Source of the DNA: Actinokineospora enzanensis DSM 44649
GTDB taxonomy: Bacteria > Actinomycetota > Actinomycetes > Mycobacteriales > Pseudonocardiaceae
Direction of reading: 5' to 3'
Assembly (NCBI RefSeq): GCF_000374445.1
Contig: NZ_KB894440.1
Coordinates: 1-64,000 of the forward strand
DNA length: 64,000 nt
Shown: positions 54,638 through 64,000 of the stretch, piece after piece
How positions within the stretch are numbered: position 1 is the stretch's first letter
Layout of the letters: each line of letters starts with the position of its first letter
Notes under the pieces: generated by a model
The model's database searches: none
What the model saw: the letters and a program-made list of their open reading frames with translations, nothing else
Told to the model about the DNA's origin: nothing
Translations under genes and position numbers: made by a program

Positions 54638-55786
54638 GTGCGGGCTGTGCGCGATACCCAGACGATCGACAATTCCACCGAAGGACCCACCGACTCCACC
54701 GAAGGACCCATCGACGTGGCCCTGGCGGCGCATGTGGAGCGGGCGCTGGCGGAGTACCTGGCCGAGCGGCACGCGGGGATGGCCGAGATGGCGCCCTCGT
54801 TCGGGTCGGCGGTGGCGTCGCTGTCGGCGTTCGTGCTCGGCGGCGGGAAGCGGATCCGGCCCACGTTCGCCTGGTGGGCGTGGCGTGGCGCGGGCGGTCC
54901 CGGGGACGGCGAGCAGGCGCGCGCGGTGTTGCGGGCGGTGAGCGCGTTGGAGCTGATCCAGGCGTGCGCGCTGGTGCACGACGACCTGATGGACGCCTCG
55001 GCGGTGCGCCGGGGCAAGCCGACGGTGCACGTGGAGTTCGCCGCGCGGCACCGGGACCGGGGCTGGCGGGGCGACCCGGAGCGGTTCGGCGCGGCGGCCG
55101 CGGTGCTGCTCGGCGATCTGGCGCTGGCCTGGGCGGACGACATGTACGTCGCGGCCGGGCTGGCCGCGGACCGGCGGGCGGCGGCGCTGGTGCCGTGGCA
55201 GGCGATGCGCGCGGAGATGCTGGCCGGGCAGTACCTGGACGTGCTGACCCAGGCCAAGGGGGACGAGTCGGCGGAGGCGGCGCTGAGCGTGGCGCGGATG
55301 AAGACCGCCGCGTACACGGTGGAGCGGCCGCTGCACATGGGGGCGGCGTTGGCCGGGGCGCCGGAGCCGGTGGTGACGGGGTTGCGGGCGTTCGGCGCCG
55401 ACATCGGGGTGGCGTTCCAGCTGCGCGACGACCTGCTTGGCATGTTCGGCGACACCGACGTGACCGGCAAGCCCGCGGGTGACGACCTGCGCGAGGGCAA
55501 GCGGACGCTGCTGATGTCGGAGGGTGTGCGGCGGGCGGACGCGGCGGGCCGGGAGGTGGACGCGCGGGTGCTGCGGTCGGCGCTGGGTGACGAGAACCTG
55601 GCCTCGGCGACGGTGGCGCGGGTGCGCGAGCTGCTGGTGGACCTGGGCGCGGTGGCGGCGGTGGAGCGGCGGATCGACGGGTTGACCGAGTCGGCGCTGG
55701 CCGCGTTGGGGTCGGTGGAGCTGGCCGAGCCCGCGGGCGAGGTGCTGGCCGGGTTGGCGGTCAGCGCGACCCGCCGGTCCAGCTAG
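54638..55786 (+). CDS. crtE: Geranylgeranyl diphosphate synthase-type polyprenyl synthetase
   Basis: This is a 382-residue trans-prenyl transferase. The first Asp-rich motif is LVHDDLMDASAVRRGKPTVH, the second LRDDLLGMFGDTDVTGKPAGDDLREGKRT; GGGKRIRPTFAWW binds substrate. The N-terminus contains a short tandem repeat (NSTEGPTDSTEGPID). GTG 54638 or GTG 54647 is the start, with GGGAG about 14 nt upstream. crtI begins 2 nt after its stop. It would supply GGPP for carotenoids; it is also in the idsA2 (Rv2173) position, so other prenyl diphosphates are possible. Confidence 0.88.
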   Translation: MRAVRDTQTIDNSTEGPTDSTEGPIDVALAAHVERALAEYLAERHAGMAEMAPSFGSAVASLSAFVLGGGKRIRPTFAWWAWRGAGGPGDGEQARAVLRAVSALELIQACALVHDDLMDASAVRRGKPTVHVEFAARHRDRGWRGDPERFGAAAAVLLGDLALAWADDMYVAAGLAADRRAAALVPWQAMRAEMLAGQYLDVLTQAKGDESAEAALSVARMKTAAYTVERPLHMGAALAGAPEPVVTGLRAFGADIGVAFQLRDDLLGMFGDTDVTGKPAGDDLREGKRTLLMSEGVRRADAAGREVDARVLRSALGDENLASATVARVRELLVDLGAVAAVERRIDGLTESALAALGSVELAEPAGEVLAGLAVSATRRSS

Positions 55787-55788
55787 GC

Positions 55789-57306
55789 GTGGGCACGCGC
55801 ACGGTGCCGGGCCGTACCGACCACGTCGTGGTGGTGGGGGCGGGTCTGGCCGGGTTGTCCGCGGCGCTGCACCTGGCGGGCGCGGGCCGTGAGGTGACCG
55901 TGGTGGAGGCGGCCGCGGCGCCGGGCGGCCGGGCGCGGCGGGAGCGGTTCGGCGGGTACACGGTGGACACCGGCGCGACCGTGCTGACCATGCCGGAGCT
56001 GGTGGAGGAGGCGCTGGCGGCGGTCGGCGCGCCGTTCGACCTGGAGCTGACGAAGCTGGACCCGGCCTACCGGGCGCAGTTCGCGGACGGGTCGACGATC
56101 GCCGTGCACACCGACGCCGAGGCGATGGCCGCGGAGGTGCGGCGGGTGGCCGGGCCGCGCGACGCCCGCGGCTACCTGCGGCTGCGGGCCTGGCTGACCG
56201 ACCTGTACCGGGTGCAGCGGGACCGGTTCATCGGCGCCAACTTCGACTCGCCGCTGGACCTGCTGGGCAGGGACCTGGCCCGGTTGGCCGCGCTGGGCGG
56301 GTTCGGCAGGCTGGGCCCCGCGGTGGGCAGGCACCTGCGGGACGAGCGGCTGCGCAGGCTGTTCTCGTTCCAGTCGCTGTATGCGGGGGTGCCGCCGAGC
56401 CGGGCGTTGGCCGCGTACGCGGTGATCGCCTACATGGACACCGTGGCCGGGGTGTACTTCCCGCGCGGCGGGGTGGGCGCGGTGGCCGAGACGATGGCGG
56501 CGGCGGCCGGGCGGGCCGGGGTGCGGTTCCGCTATGCGACGAGCGCGGCGTGGCTGGAGCGGGTGGGCGCGCGGGTGCGCGCGGTGCGGACGACGGCGGG
56601 TGAGCGGATCGCGTGCGACGCGGTGGTGCTGACCGCGGACCTGCCCACCGCGTACGGGCTGGTGGGGGTGACGCCGCGGCGGCCGCTGGGGCTGCGGTAC
56701 TCGCCGTCGGCGGTCGTGCTGCACACCGGCACGACCCGGTCCTGGGACCGGTTGGACCATCACACGATCTTCTTCGGCGCGGCCTGGGAGCGCACGTTCG
56801 CCGAGATCACCCGCCGGGGCAGGCTGATGAGCGACCCGTCGCTGCTGGTGACCCGGCCGACCGCGACCGACCCCGGGCTGGCGCCGGAGGGCAGGCAGCA
56901 GGTGTCGGTGCTGGCTCCGTGCCCGAACCTGCGGACCGGCCCGGTGGACTGGGCCAGGATCGGCCCGATCTACCGGGACGAGCTGGTGCGCGTGCTGGAG
57001 GAACGCGGGCTGACCGGGCTGGGCGCGGCGATCGAGACGCGGGTGCTGGTGACGCCCGCGGACTGGGCGGCGGCGGGGCTGGCGGCAGGCACACCGTTCT
57101 CGGTGGCGCACACGTTCGCGCAGACCGGGCCGTTCCGGCCGCGGAACCTGGTGCCCGGGGTGGACAACGTGGTGCTGGCCGGATGCGGCACGACCCCGGG
57201 TGTCGGCGTCCCGCCGGTGCTGGTCTCCGGCAGACTGGCGGCTCAGCGGATCGCCGGTCGGGCGCCCGGGGCCGAGCGGCGCGGGCAATCCGTAAGCGGA
57301 CTGTGA
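55789..57306 (+). CDS. crtI: Phytoene desaturase CrtI
   Basis: This is a 505-residue FAD enzyme that desaturates phytoene towards lycopene. The dinucleotide motif is HVVVVGAGLAGLSAALHLAGAG, followed by GGRARRERFGGYTVDTGATVL; the C-terminus has LVLAGCGTTPGVGVPPVLVSGRLAA. The start is GTG 55789, 2 nt after crtE, so it is translated with it. Product chain length cannot be read from sequence. Confidence 0.92.
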   Translation: MGTRTVPGRTDHVVVVGAGLAGLSAALHLAGAGREVTVVEAAAAPGGRARRERFGGYTVDTGATVLTMPELVEEALAAVGAPFDLELTKLDPAYRAQFADGSTIAVHTDAEAMAAEVRRVAGPRDARGYLRLRAWLTDLYRVQRDRFIGANFDSPLDLLGRDLARLAALGGFGRLGPAVGRHLRDERLRRLFSFQSLYAGVPPSRALAAYAVIAYMDTVAGVYFPRGGVGAVAETMAAAAGRAGVRFRYATSAAWLERVGARVRAVRTTAGERIACDAVVLTADLPTAYGLVGVTPRRPLGLRYSPSAVVLHTGTTRSWDRLDHHTIFFGAAWERTFAEITRRGRLMSDPSLLVTRPTATDPGLAPEGRQQVSVLAPCPNLRTGPVDWARIGPIYRDELVRVLEERGLTGLGAAIETRVLVTPADWAAAGLAAGTPFSVAHTFAQTGPFRPRNLVPGVDNVVLAGCGTTPGVGVPPVLVSGRLAAQRIAGRAPGAERRGQSVSGL

Positions 57307-57382
57307 ACTTACTTGCAGGTATTCGCCTTGTCCTGCCGCGATAATGCGACGCGGTGAGCTGGGCGCGGACGGGGAGCGGCGA

Positions 57383-58792
57383 ATGCGCGGGGCAGTGCGA
57401 CGAGGACGGCCGGGTGTCCGGGCGGTGATCACCCTGGCCTGCGCCGCGGCCCTGGTGGCGGGCTGCAGCAACGAGGTGCCCGGCGCGGCGGTGCCCGCCC
57501 CGATCACCCCGCCGACGGTGTCCGACGCGGCGCTGCAGGCGGCGCGCGACCTGGCCGAGGCGGGTCTGCTGCGGTTCAAGGGCACGCTCACGGCCGCCTC
57601 CGGCGACCTGGTGGGCTTCGACGTGGCGGCCGCGAGCAGCGGCGAGATCGCCGGGTCGATGACCATCAACGACAAGCCAACGCAGCTGCTGGTGGTCGGC
57701 GGCGGCATCTACCTGAAGGCGGCGGCCGAGTTCTGGGCGTCGCTGTCCGGGGTCGCCAACGGCCAGAATAAGGGCACCGCGGTGGCCGACCGGTGGGTGA
57801 AGGTGCCCGGCGGGCTGATCGGCATGGAGCCTGCGGACGTGTTCACCCCGGTCGCGCTGGGGCAGAGCGTGCTGGTCGACGGGGACAAGGCGGCCGACCC
57901 GGTGGACAAGGCCGAGCGGTCGGACCTGGCGGGCGCCAAGGTGGTCAAGGTGCCGCTGGCCAGGGGCACCGCCTACCTGGCCGACGCGGCGCCGCACGGG
58001 CTGCTCAAGGTCGAGCTGGACAGTGTGGGCAAGGCCGACGCGACCAAGGTCAAGCAGCTGACCGGCACCGTCGCGGACGGCACCGCCGACCTGGCGAAGT
58101 TCTACCAGGACGTGGCCGCGCAGGCGGGCGAGCTGACCGCGCCGGTGGACGTGCTCACCACGGTGCAGGAGGGCGAGCACACCTTCGAGGGCTGCGGGGC
58201 GGCCAGCTGCACGATCGTCGTGAACTTCACCAACGGCGGCAAGGCGGCGGTGAAGGTGTCCGTGCGCGGCCGGTGGATCGGCGACAACGCGCCGCTGGGC
58301 AACTGCGAGTCGCAGGCCGGTCCGGTCGCGCCGGGGCAGCCGGGCAGTGCGAAGTGCACGGTGGCCACGCCGGAGTGGGTGCAGTTCTTCGCGCGCGCCA
58401 ACTCGGTGCCCGGCAACCACCCGTACAGCGTGGAGTGGTCGACGGTGGTGCTGGCCGACGCGCCGGACCTGGCCGCGGTGACCGCGCTGGCCAAGGCGGC
58501 GCCCGCGAGCGCGCAGAACAAGCAGGCAGAGGGCTCGCATTACGTGTACGCGATCGTGTTCGGGCAACAGGTGTTCAAGTACGGGGTGGTGGCGGGCAAG
58601 TTCTGGTCCGACACCGCGGGCCAGCAGCTGAACTACTGCCTGGGCGCGACCGGCTCGGTGTGCCGGGTGGACCTGGTGACCGCGACCGGTGACGCGGCGT
58701 CGGCGCAGGGGCTGTTGAAGCAGCTGGTCGACACGTACCGCAACGCGAAGGGGCAGTGCCCGCCCGCGCAATGGGTGGGGTGCGCGCGCTGA
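57383..58792 (+). CDS. Lipoprotein of unknown function within the carotenoid operon
   Basis: This is a 469-residue lipoprotein with lipobox LVAGC. The N-terminal half (about 50-240) resembles LppX/LprG-type lipid-binding folds: [51 protein letters not shown]. The second half has six or so Cys ([33 protein letters not shown]). ATG 57383 has GGGGAG upstream; ATG 57344 lacks a site. It overlaps crtB by about 20 bases. It may bind lipid or carotenoid outside the membrane; this is only an inference. Confidence 0.75.
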   Translation: MRGAVRRGRPGVRAVITLACAAALVAGCSNEVPGAAVPAPITPPTVSDAALQAARDLAEAGLLRFKGTLTAASGDLVGFDVAAASSGEIAGSMTINDKPTQLLVVGGGIYLKAAAEFWASLSGVANGQNKGTAVADRWVKVPGGLIGMEPADVFTPVALGQSVLVDGDKAADPVDKAERSDLAGAKVVKVPLARGTAYLADAAPHGLLKVELDSVGKADATKVKQLTGTVADGTADLAKFYQDVAAQAGELTAPVDVLTTVQEGEHTFEGCGAASCTIVVNFTNGGKAAVKVSVRGRWIGDNAPLGNCESQAGPVAPGQPGSAKCTVATPEWVQFFARANSVPGNHPYSVEWSTVVLADAPDLAAVTALAKAAPASAQNKQAEGSHYVYAIVFGQQVFKYGVVAGKFWSDTAGQQLNYCLGATGSVCRVDLVTATGDAASAQGLLKQLVDTYRNAKGQCPPAQWVGCAR

Positions 58793-59691
58793 GCGGGGAT
58801 CTCACGGCGGCCTACGCGGCCGGGCGCGCGCTCAACGCCGTGCACGGCCGTAGTTACTACCTGGCCACGCGGTTGTTGCCGCCCGCGCGGCGTCCGGCGG
58901 TGCACGCGTTGTACGGGTTCGCGCGGGTGGCGGACGAGATCGTGGACGATCCCGGTCCTGATCCGGCGGCGGATCTGTTGGAGTTGGAGCGCGCGCTCAA
59001 GAGTGCGCTGGACGGTGTGCCCGGGGCGTTACCGGTGTTGTTGGCGTTGGCCGACACCGTTGAACGCCACGGCATAGACCGTGACCTGTTCGGACAGTTC
59101 CTGTACTCGATGCGGATGGACCTGACCGTCACCGACTACGCAGATCTGGCCGAGTTGGCCCGCTACACACACGGTTCCGCGGGTGTCATCGGTCTGATGC
59201 TGCTGCCCGTGCTCGGCACCGTGTGTCCCGCCGAGGAAGCCGCACCTTACGCGGCGCGGCTGGGCGAGGCGTTCCAGCTGACGAACTTTCTGCGCGACGT
59301 CGGTGAAGACCTCGACCGCGGGCGCGTCTACCTGGCCGCCGACCACCTGGCCGCGTTCGGTGTGGACCGCGAACGGCTGCTGTGGGCGCGTACACACGGC
59401 CCGGACCGGGCGATCCGACGGGCGATGGCGCATTTCGCCGCACACACGCGGGCGGTCTACCGCGCCGCCGAGCCCGGGATCGCGTTGCTGGACCCGGTGT
59501 CGCGGCCGTGCGTGGCGACCGCGGCTCGCCTGTACGCGGCGATCCTGGACGAGATCGCGGCGGCGGACCACGACGTGGTGACCCGCCGGGCGGTGGTGCC
59601 CGCCCGGCGGCGGCTGATGGTGGCGGTACCCGGGGTGGCGCGCTGCGTGGCGGCCCGGGTCAGAACGCGAGGGCCTGGGCGCGGCGCTTGA
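58771..59691 (+). CDS. crtB: Phytoene synthase CrtB
   Basis: This is a 306-residue squalene/phytoene synthase that joins two GGPP to phytoene. Asp-rich motifs are [11 protein letters not shown] and [26 protein letters not shown] and LTNFLRDV are conserved. ATG 58771 is chosen, GTG 58756 and GTG 58780 are alternatives, and all overlap the lipoprotein gene. Its 3' end overlaps the convergent Rv2175c-like gene by 32 bp. Confidence 0.92.
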   Translation: MGGVRALSGDLTAAYAAGRALNAVHGRSYYLATRLLPPARRPAVHALYGFARVADEIVDDPGPDPAADLLELERALKSALDGVPGALPVLLALADTVERHGIDRDLFGQFLYSMRMDLTVTDYADLAELARYTHGSAGVIGLMLLPVLGTVCPAEEAAPYAARLGEAFQLTNFLRDVGEDLDRGRVYLAADHLAAFGVDRERLLWARTHGPDRAIRRAMAHFAAHTRAVYRAAEPGIALLDPVSRPCVATAARLYAAILDEIAAADHDVVTRRAVVPARRRLMVAVPGVARCVAARVRTRGPGRGA

Positions 59692-60028
59692 CCTCCCGGC
59701 CCCGGTCGCCGCGCAGCGCGTCGATCGGCCTGCCGGGCAGCGACTCGTCGGGGGTGAACAGCCAGCTCAGCACCTCACCAGGGCTGAACCCGGAGTCGTT
59801 GAGCACGGTGATCGTGCCGGACAGGCCCTTGACGATGTCACCGGTGTCGGTGATGAACTCGGCGGGCACCAGCAGCACCCCGGCGCGGCGGACCGCCAGC
59901 AGCTGGTGGTCGCGCAGGGCCTGGTGCACGTGGGTGATGGGCTGATCGAGGCGGACGGCCACATCCGGCAGCGGCAGCACGGGAACCTCGGGGTCGAGCA
60001 CGTCGTCGGCGACGGGAAGAGAACTCAC
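59660..60028 (-). CDS. DNA-binding protein, Rv2175c type (PknL substrate family)
   Basis: This is a 122-residue protein. A MerR/AlpA-like helix-turn-helix ([32 protein letters not shown]) is followed by [41 protein letters not shown], the conserved Rv2175c C-terminal part. In mycobacteria this protein is phosphorylated by PknL, whose gene is adjacent, as here. The start is GTG 60028 ([11 protein letters not shown]). It is divergent from the kinase gene. Confidence 0.85.
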   Translation of the reverse strand: MSSLPVADDVLDPEVPVLPLPDVAVRLDQPITHVHQALRDHQLLAVRRAGVLLVPAEFITDTGDIVKGLSGTITVLNDSGFSPGEVLSWLFTPDESLPGRPIDALRGDRGREVKRRAQALAF

Positions 60029-60195
60029 GGCTGACAACCATGCCACATCCACGCCCGCTGAGCAGGTACCTTCCCGCCCGCGCGGATCGCGCACCGCGAC
60101 CGGGTGGTGACGCGCGAGTCCCCGGCCCCCGGCGAAAGTCACATAAACGTGGGGGCGCCCACATGCCCCGCTCGGTCTCCGTACGATCCACTCTT

Positions 60196-63100
60196 GTGGA
60201 GGACAAGGGCCCGAGCCTGATCGGGGCGCTGCTGGAGCAGCGCTACCGCGTCGACGCGCCGCTGGCGCGCGGCGGGATGTCGGCGGTCTACCGCGGCCTG
60301 GACACCCGCCTGGACCGACCGGTCGCGATCAAGGTGATGGACGCCCGGTTCGCCGACGACCAGACCTTCGTGGAGCGCTTCGAGCGCGAGGCCCGGTCCG
60401 CGGCCAAGATTCACCACCCGAACGTGGTGGCCGTGCACGACCAGGGCCTCGACGGCGAGAACGTGTACCTGGTGATGGAGCTGGTCAGCGGCGGCACCCT
60501 GCGCGACCTGCTGGCCGAACGCGTCCGGCTGCCCACCCCGCTGGCCGTGGCCATCATGGAACCGGTCGCCTCGGCACTGGCCGCCGCGCACCGGGCGGGC
60601 CTGATCCACCGCGACGTGAAGCCGGAGAACGTGCTCATCGGCACCGGCGGCGTGGTCAAGGTCGCCGACTTCGGCCTCGTGCGCGCGGTGGCGAGCGTGG
60701 GCACCACCAAGAGCAGCGTGATCCTGGGGACGGTGTCGTACCTGTCGCCGGAACAGGTCACCACAGGGTCGGCTACCGCGCGTGGGGACGTGTACTCGGC
60801 GGGGATCGTCCTGTACGAGGCCCTCACGGGTATGCCGCCCTACTACGGGGACAGCGCACTGTCCGTGGCCTATCGGCACGTGAACGACGATGTGCCGCCG
60901 CCCAGCGCCTCTGTGCCGGGCATCCCCCCGATCCTGGACGACTTGGTCGTACGTGCGACGCGGCGTGATCCGGCCGCGCGCCCCGCTGATGGGGCTGCTC
61001 TGCTGATGGAGCTGCAACGCGTGCGGGCGGCGTTGTCGCTGCCTCGGATGCGGATCCCGGTACCGCAGCCTATGCAGGTCGACGGGACGGTCCAGGTGTC
61101 GAGCGCGCCTATCGCGGCGGTCTCGGGCAGTGTGCCCCGGTCGAACGGTGTGTGGACGCCACCGCCTGGGGCGCCCGGTTATCCGGCGGCCCGGATCGAC
61201 GGTCCTGGCACGGGCGGCTACGCGCCCGCGTGGCCGGGCAGCGGCCCGATGGGCCCTGGTGTGCCTGCCGCGGGCATCGCGCCTGGGCATGGGCCGGTGG
61301 GGATGCCCGGACACGGACAGCCGCCCGGTTACGGCTCAGTCGCTCAGGGCCCCGGCAACCCGCCCGCTGCGCCCGGTGGGATGCCTGGGCATGGCGCCCC
61401 GGACACGTTCGGGCAGGGTCCCGCCTACACGCCCATGCACAGCACGCCCGGGATGCCCGGCCACAGCTTCGCGCAGGGCTCCGCAGGCCACCACGCATCC
61501 GGCGCGATCGGCGGAGTACCCGGCGGTCAGGGCGTCGCGCCCGCGCCGGGCATGGCAGGACCGGCCGACTCGACCGGCCACGGCACCGGCACGCCCGGAC
61601 ACGAACTCCCGCCCGGGACAACAGGCACACCCGGACCTGGCCTGCCGGGCCAGGCGGGTCAGGGCGTGGGCAACACGCCCGGCGAACAGGGCGCTGCATC
61701 CGCGCAGGGTATGGCCGGACAGGGATCGGTCGACCCGACCGCACCCGGACATGGGCCCGGGACAACGGGAACACCCGGACACGGCCTGCCCGCCCACGGG
61801 CCGGGCAGCACGCCCGACCACGGCGACACCTCCGCGACAGGCCCCACCGATCCGACCGGTCACAGCACCGGCCCCGGACTCGTTCCCGGAACGACAGGCA
61901 CACCCGGCCACGGCATATCCAGCCTGGCGGACCAGGGATCAGGCAGCACGCCCAGCCCCGGAGTGTCAGGGCAAGACCCGGCCCACACGCCGTCGTCCGG
62001 CCCCACGACACCCGGCCACGGCATCCCCGGGACCGCGAACGCCTCCGGCGAAAACTCCGCGTCCGAGCACAGTGCGGAACGCACGCCCGATCAGGGGCAA
62101 TCCGCCACTCCTGGTCAGAGCAATCCGGGCCAGAGCACGCCATGGCCGAGCGGCCCGATACCGACGCAGGCCGGACAACCGAACACCGACCCGTCCTGGC
62201 CTGGCACGACCGAGTCGAACACCACCGGTCCCGACACACCGGCCTCCGACGCCGCCGCCGAGTCCGGCGCGCCGCAGGCGTGGCCCGCCGACGGTGCCGC
62301 CGACCAGACGAAGAAGGGTCCCGCGCACGCGGCACCGGAGGGCGACGACGATCCGGAGGCGACGGTCAAGGTGCCGCGCTCCGCGATTCCGGACGCCCAG
62401 CCCGACGACGACACCACGGTCCGCACGGACTCGACCGTGCAGACCGCGCCGCCGTCCGGACCATTCCCGCAGACCGGCTACGGACAGGTCCCGCATTCGC
62501 CCACGATTGTCCGACAGGTTCCCTCGGGTTTCTCGGCGATGGGCCCTCAGGGCACTCGGGCGATGCTGCGCTCCGATCTGGAGAAGGTGATCGAGTCAGT
62601 CGACCAGCGGCCGCCCACCGGTCCGCATCCGATCCAGTACAACACCGGCGGTATCCCGGTTCCGAACACCGGCGGGGTCCCGGTCCAGCGCCCGGTGAAC
62701 AAGACCCGGCGGCTGATCATCCTGAGCATTGTCGGGGTGCTGCTGCTCGGGGTTCTCGGCACCGGCATCTGGTGGTTCAGCTCCGGCCGCTACACCGAGG
62801 TACCGACCCTGACCGGCCAGGACTCGACGGTCGCGCAGCAGGCCGTGCGCGCGGCGAACCTGAGCCCGCACGTCACCACGGTCCGCGACAACAAGGTCGC
62901 CGCGGGCGTCGTCATCAGCAGCGACCCGGCCGCGGGCGTCGAGGCACTACGCGGTGACGAGGTCAACCTGGTGGTCTCCGCGGGCCGCCCGGTGGTCCCC
63001 GACGTCCCCGGCGGCTCGACCCGCGAGGACGCCGAACAGGCCGTGCGCGCCGAGGAGCTCCAACCCCAACTGGACGACTCGAAGAACGTCTACGACGACT

Positions 63101-63582
63101 CGATCACCCAGGGCAAGGTCGTGAAACTGGACCCGCCCGCGGGCACCGCCCTGGACATCGGGCAGCGGGTCGTGCTCGTGCTGAGCAAGGGCCCGGCCCC
63201 GAAACCGGTCCCGAACGTCCGCGGCCAAACCCGCGACGAGGCCTTCCGCCAACTCACCCAGGCCGGTTTCCAGCCATACGACGGCCAACCGGAGTTCTCC
63301 CCGGACATCGACAGCGGCCGCGTCGTCCGCACCGACCCACCCCCGGACACCAAGATCGACTCAGCAGGCAACATGCGCGTCGCCGTCGTGATCTCGAACT
63401 CGGTCGCCGTCCCGGACATCACCGGCCGCACGATCCCCGAGGCCCAGGCGATCCTGCAACAAGCGGGCCTGCAACTTGACCTGCAGCCCTTCTCCAACCC
63501 CAACGGCCGCATCTTCAACCAGAACCCCGGCCCCACCACCCGCGTCCAGTCCGGCAGCAAGGTCACCGCCTTCGCCCTCTGA
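60196..63582 (+). CDS. pknL: PASTA-domain Ser/Thr protein kinase, PknL position
   Basis: This is a 1128-residue receptor kinase. The kinase domain occupies residues ~15-285 (RYRVDAPLARGGMSAVYRG, catalytic HRDVKPENVL, DFGLVRA, GTVSYLSPEQ). A cytoplasmic low-complexity region of about 530 residues follows with many TPGHG/PGxG units. One TM (RLIILSIVGVLLLGVLGTGIWWF) and four extracellular PASTA domains (VPTLTGQ, VPDVPGG, VPNVRGQ, VPDITGR) come last. I chose GTG 60196 because the sequence VEDKGPSLIGALLEQRY matches PknL's start and TACGAT at 60182-60187 fits a leaderless -10; ATG 60163 is the alternative. Mycobacterial PknL lacks the PASTA part. Confidence 0.9.
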   Translation: MEDKGPSLIGALLEQRYRVDAPLARGGMSAVYRGLDTRLDRPVAIKVMDARFADDQTFVERFEREARSAAKIHHPNVVAVHDQGLDGENVYLVMELVSGGTLRDLLAERVRLPTPLAVAIMEPVASALAAAHRAGLIHRDVKPENVLIGTGGVVKVADFGLVRAVASVGTTKSSVILGTVSYLSPEQVTTGSATARGDVYSAGIVLYEALTGMPPYYGDSALSVAYRHVNDDVPPPSASVPGIPPILDDLVVRATRRDPAARPADGAALLMELQRVRAALSLPRMRIPVPQPMQVDGTVQVSSAPIAAVSGSVPRSNGVWTPPPGAPGYPAARIDGPGTGGYAPAWPGSGPMGPGVPAAGIAPGHGPVGMPGHGQPPGYGSVAQGPGNPPAAPGGMPGHGAPDTFGQGPAYTPMHSTPGMPGHSFAQGSAGHHASGAIGGVPGGQGVAPAPGMAGPADSTGHGTGTPGHELPPGTTGTPGPGLPGQAGQGVGNTPGEQGAASAQGMAGQGSVDPTAPGHGPGTTGTPGHGLPAHGPGSTPDHGDTSATGPTDPTGHSTGPGLVPGTTGTPGHGISSLADQGSGSTPSPGVSGQDPAHTPSSGPTTPGHGIPGTANASGENSASEHSAERTPDQGQSATPGQSNPGQSTPWPSGPIPTQAGQPNTDPSWPGTTESNTTGPDTPASDAAAESGAPQAWPADGAADQTKKGPAHAAPEGDDDPEATVKVPRSAIPDAQPDDDTTVRTDSTVQTAPPSGPFPQTGYGQVPHSPTIVRQVPSGFSAMGPQGTRAMLRSDLEKVIESVDQRPPTGPHPIQYNTGGIPVPNTGGVPVQRPVNKTRRLIILSIVGVLLLGVLGTGIWWFSSGRYTEVPTLTGQDSTVAQQAVRAANLSPHVTTVRDNKVAAGVVISSDPAAGVEALRGDEVNLVVSAGRPVVPDVPGGSTREDAEQAVRAEELQPQLDDSKNVYDDSITQGKVVKLDPPAGTALDIGQRVVLVLSKGPAPKPVPNVRGQTRDEAFRQLTQAGFQPYDGQPEFSPDIDSGRVVRTDPPPDTKIDSAGNMRVAVVISNSVAVPDITGRTIPEAQAILQQAGLQLDLQPFSNPNGRIFNQNPGPTTRVQSGSKVTAFAL

Positions 63583-63708
63583 CCCAGCCTGCCCCGAGGC
63601 ACGCCCCCACCCACCCGGGGGGCAAACCCGCCCTATACGAGGAACCCTAGGCGTCCGGGCCTGCTGTCAATATCCCCCGACCGTGACCTGTGGATGGATC
63701 CGCGAGGT

Positions 63709-63785
63709 TGTGGACAACCCACCTCAACGCCCCATCCCGGCTCGGCCCAGCCGACCTGTGGACGACTCGGCAGCCATGTGGACAA
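63709..63785. promoter_or_regulatory. Cluster of DnaA-box-like sites between pknL and aroG
   Basis: Perfect TTGTCCACA complements occur at 63709-63717 and 63777-63785, an 8-of-9 match at 63757-63765, and a weak one at 63689-63697. Adjacent members are 20 bp apart. The genes on both sides end here, so a promoter is not expected. Confidence 0.5.
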
Positions 63786-63799
63786 CCCACAAAACAAAC

Positions 63800-63829
63800 A
63801 GCGGCGGTCATCCAAGGACGACCGCCGCT
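63800..63829 (-). terminator. Terminator after aroG
   Basis: AGCGGCGGTC (63800-63809) and GACCGCCGCT (63820-63829) are perfectly complementary. On the minus strand a TGTTTGTTTTG tract follows. It starts 12 nt past the aroG stop. Confidence 0.88.
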
Positions 63830-63841
63830 GCCGAACAACAT

Positions 63842-64000
<159 letters not shown>

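Noticed and set aside
63590-63624. Hairpin after pknL (TGCCCCG...CGGGGGGCA)
   Set aside because: The stem is short with a ~20-nt loop, too weak to call a terminator.

Overview
The window is high-GC DNA from an actinobacterium. The likely group is Pseudonocardiales (Actinosynnema/Saccharothrix/Actinokineospora-like). That rests on gene order and GTG-rich starts, not on a marker gene. Several blocks match the order I recall from Mycobacterium tuberculosis: nrdR-LysM-lexA and hflX-dapF-miaA-miaB-recX-recA (Rv2718c-Rv2738c), the Sdh1 genes (Rv0250c-Rv0247c), and GNAT-lppM-metF-prenyl synthase-Rv2175c-pknL-aroG (Rv2170-Rv2178c). The gluRK/gluABCD arrangement is the one known from Streptomyces.

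Layout. 1-3.2 kb is accessory: one end of an IS630-type element that has cut into a hypothetical gene, then two unrecognised genes. 3.2-8.6 kb is the nucleotide-reduction and SOS hub: nrdR-nrdJ with a pair of NrdR boxes and DnaA-like boxes, then a LysM gene and lexA separated by three LexA boxes. 8.6-14.2 kb holds a secreted protein, hflX, a divergent HTH regulator/MFS pair with an operator, and dapF. 14.2-15.2 kb has no intact gene but carries a decayed copy of part of the DUF349 gene and a repeated palindromic element. 15.2-20.7 kb is miaA, a dioxygenase-like protein, the DUF349 gene, a membrane protein and miaB. 20.8-27.4 kb is a TAXI-type lipoprotein, the GluK/GluR two-component system and the gluABCD glutamate transporter. 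27.6-33.5 kb is a multicopper oxidase and a succinate dehydrogenase operon with a 79-bp tandem duplication at the sdhA/sdhB junction. 33.9-36.5 kb is recX, recA and a DUF3046 gene behind an SOS box. 36.5-40.3 kb holds two tandem membrane-anchored Hsp70-like ATPases that share a four-cysteine extracellular domain. 40.7-45.3 kb is the helicase lhr.

45.8-49.7 kb is a minus-strand run: two double-VOC proteins around a SigE-family sigma factor and a META-domain protein, then a mycothiol-dependent enzyme family member and a HEPN (SAV_6107-type) gene. Upstream of the HEPN gene lies a perfect LexA box. 50.0-54.5 kb holds YbaK, GNAT, DUF885, LppM and MetF-type genes. 54.6-59.7 kb is a carotenoid cluster (crtE-crtI-lipoprotein-crtB). 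It converges on an Rv2175c-like regulator that is divergent from a large PASTA-containing kinase. The window ends in the 3' part of aroG.

The regulatory theme is DNA damage and replication. LexA boxes lie before lexA/LysM, recA and the HEPN gene. Twelve perfect TTRTCCACA (DnaA-box) sequences lie between genes. No tRNA, rRNA or CRISPR array was seen.
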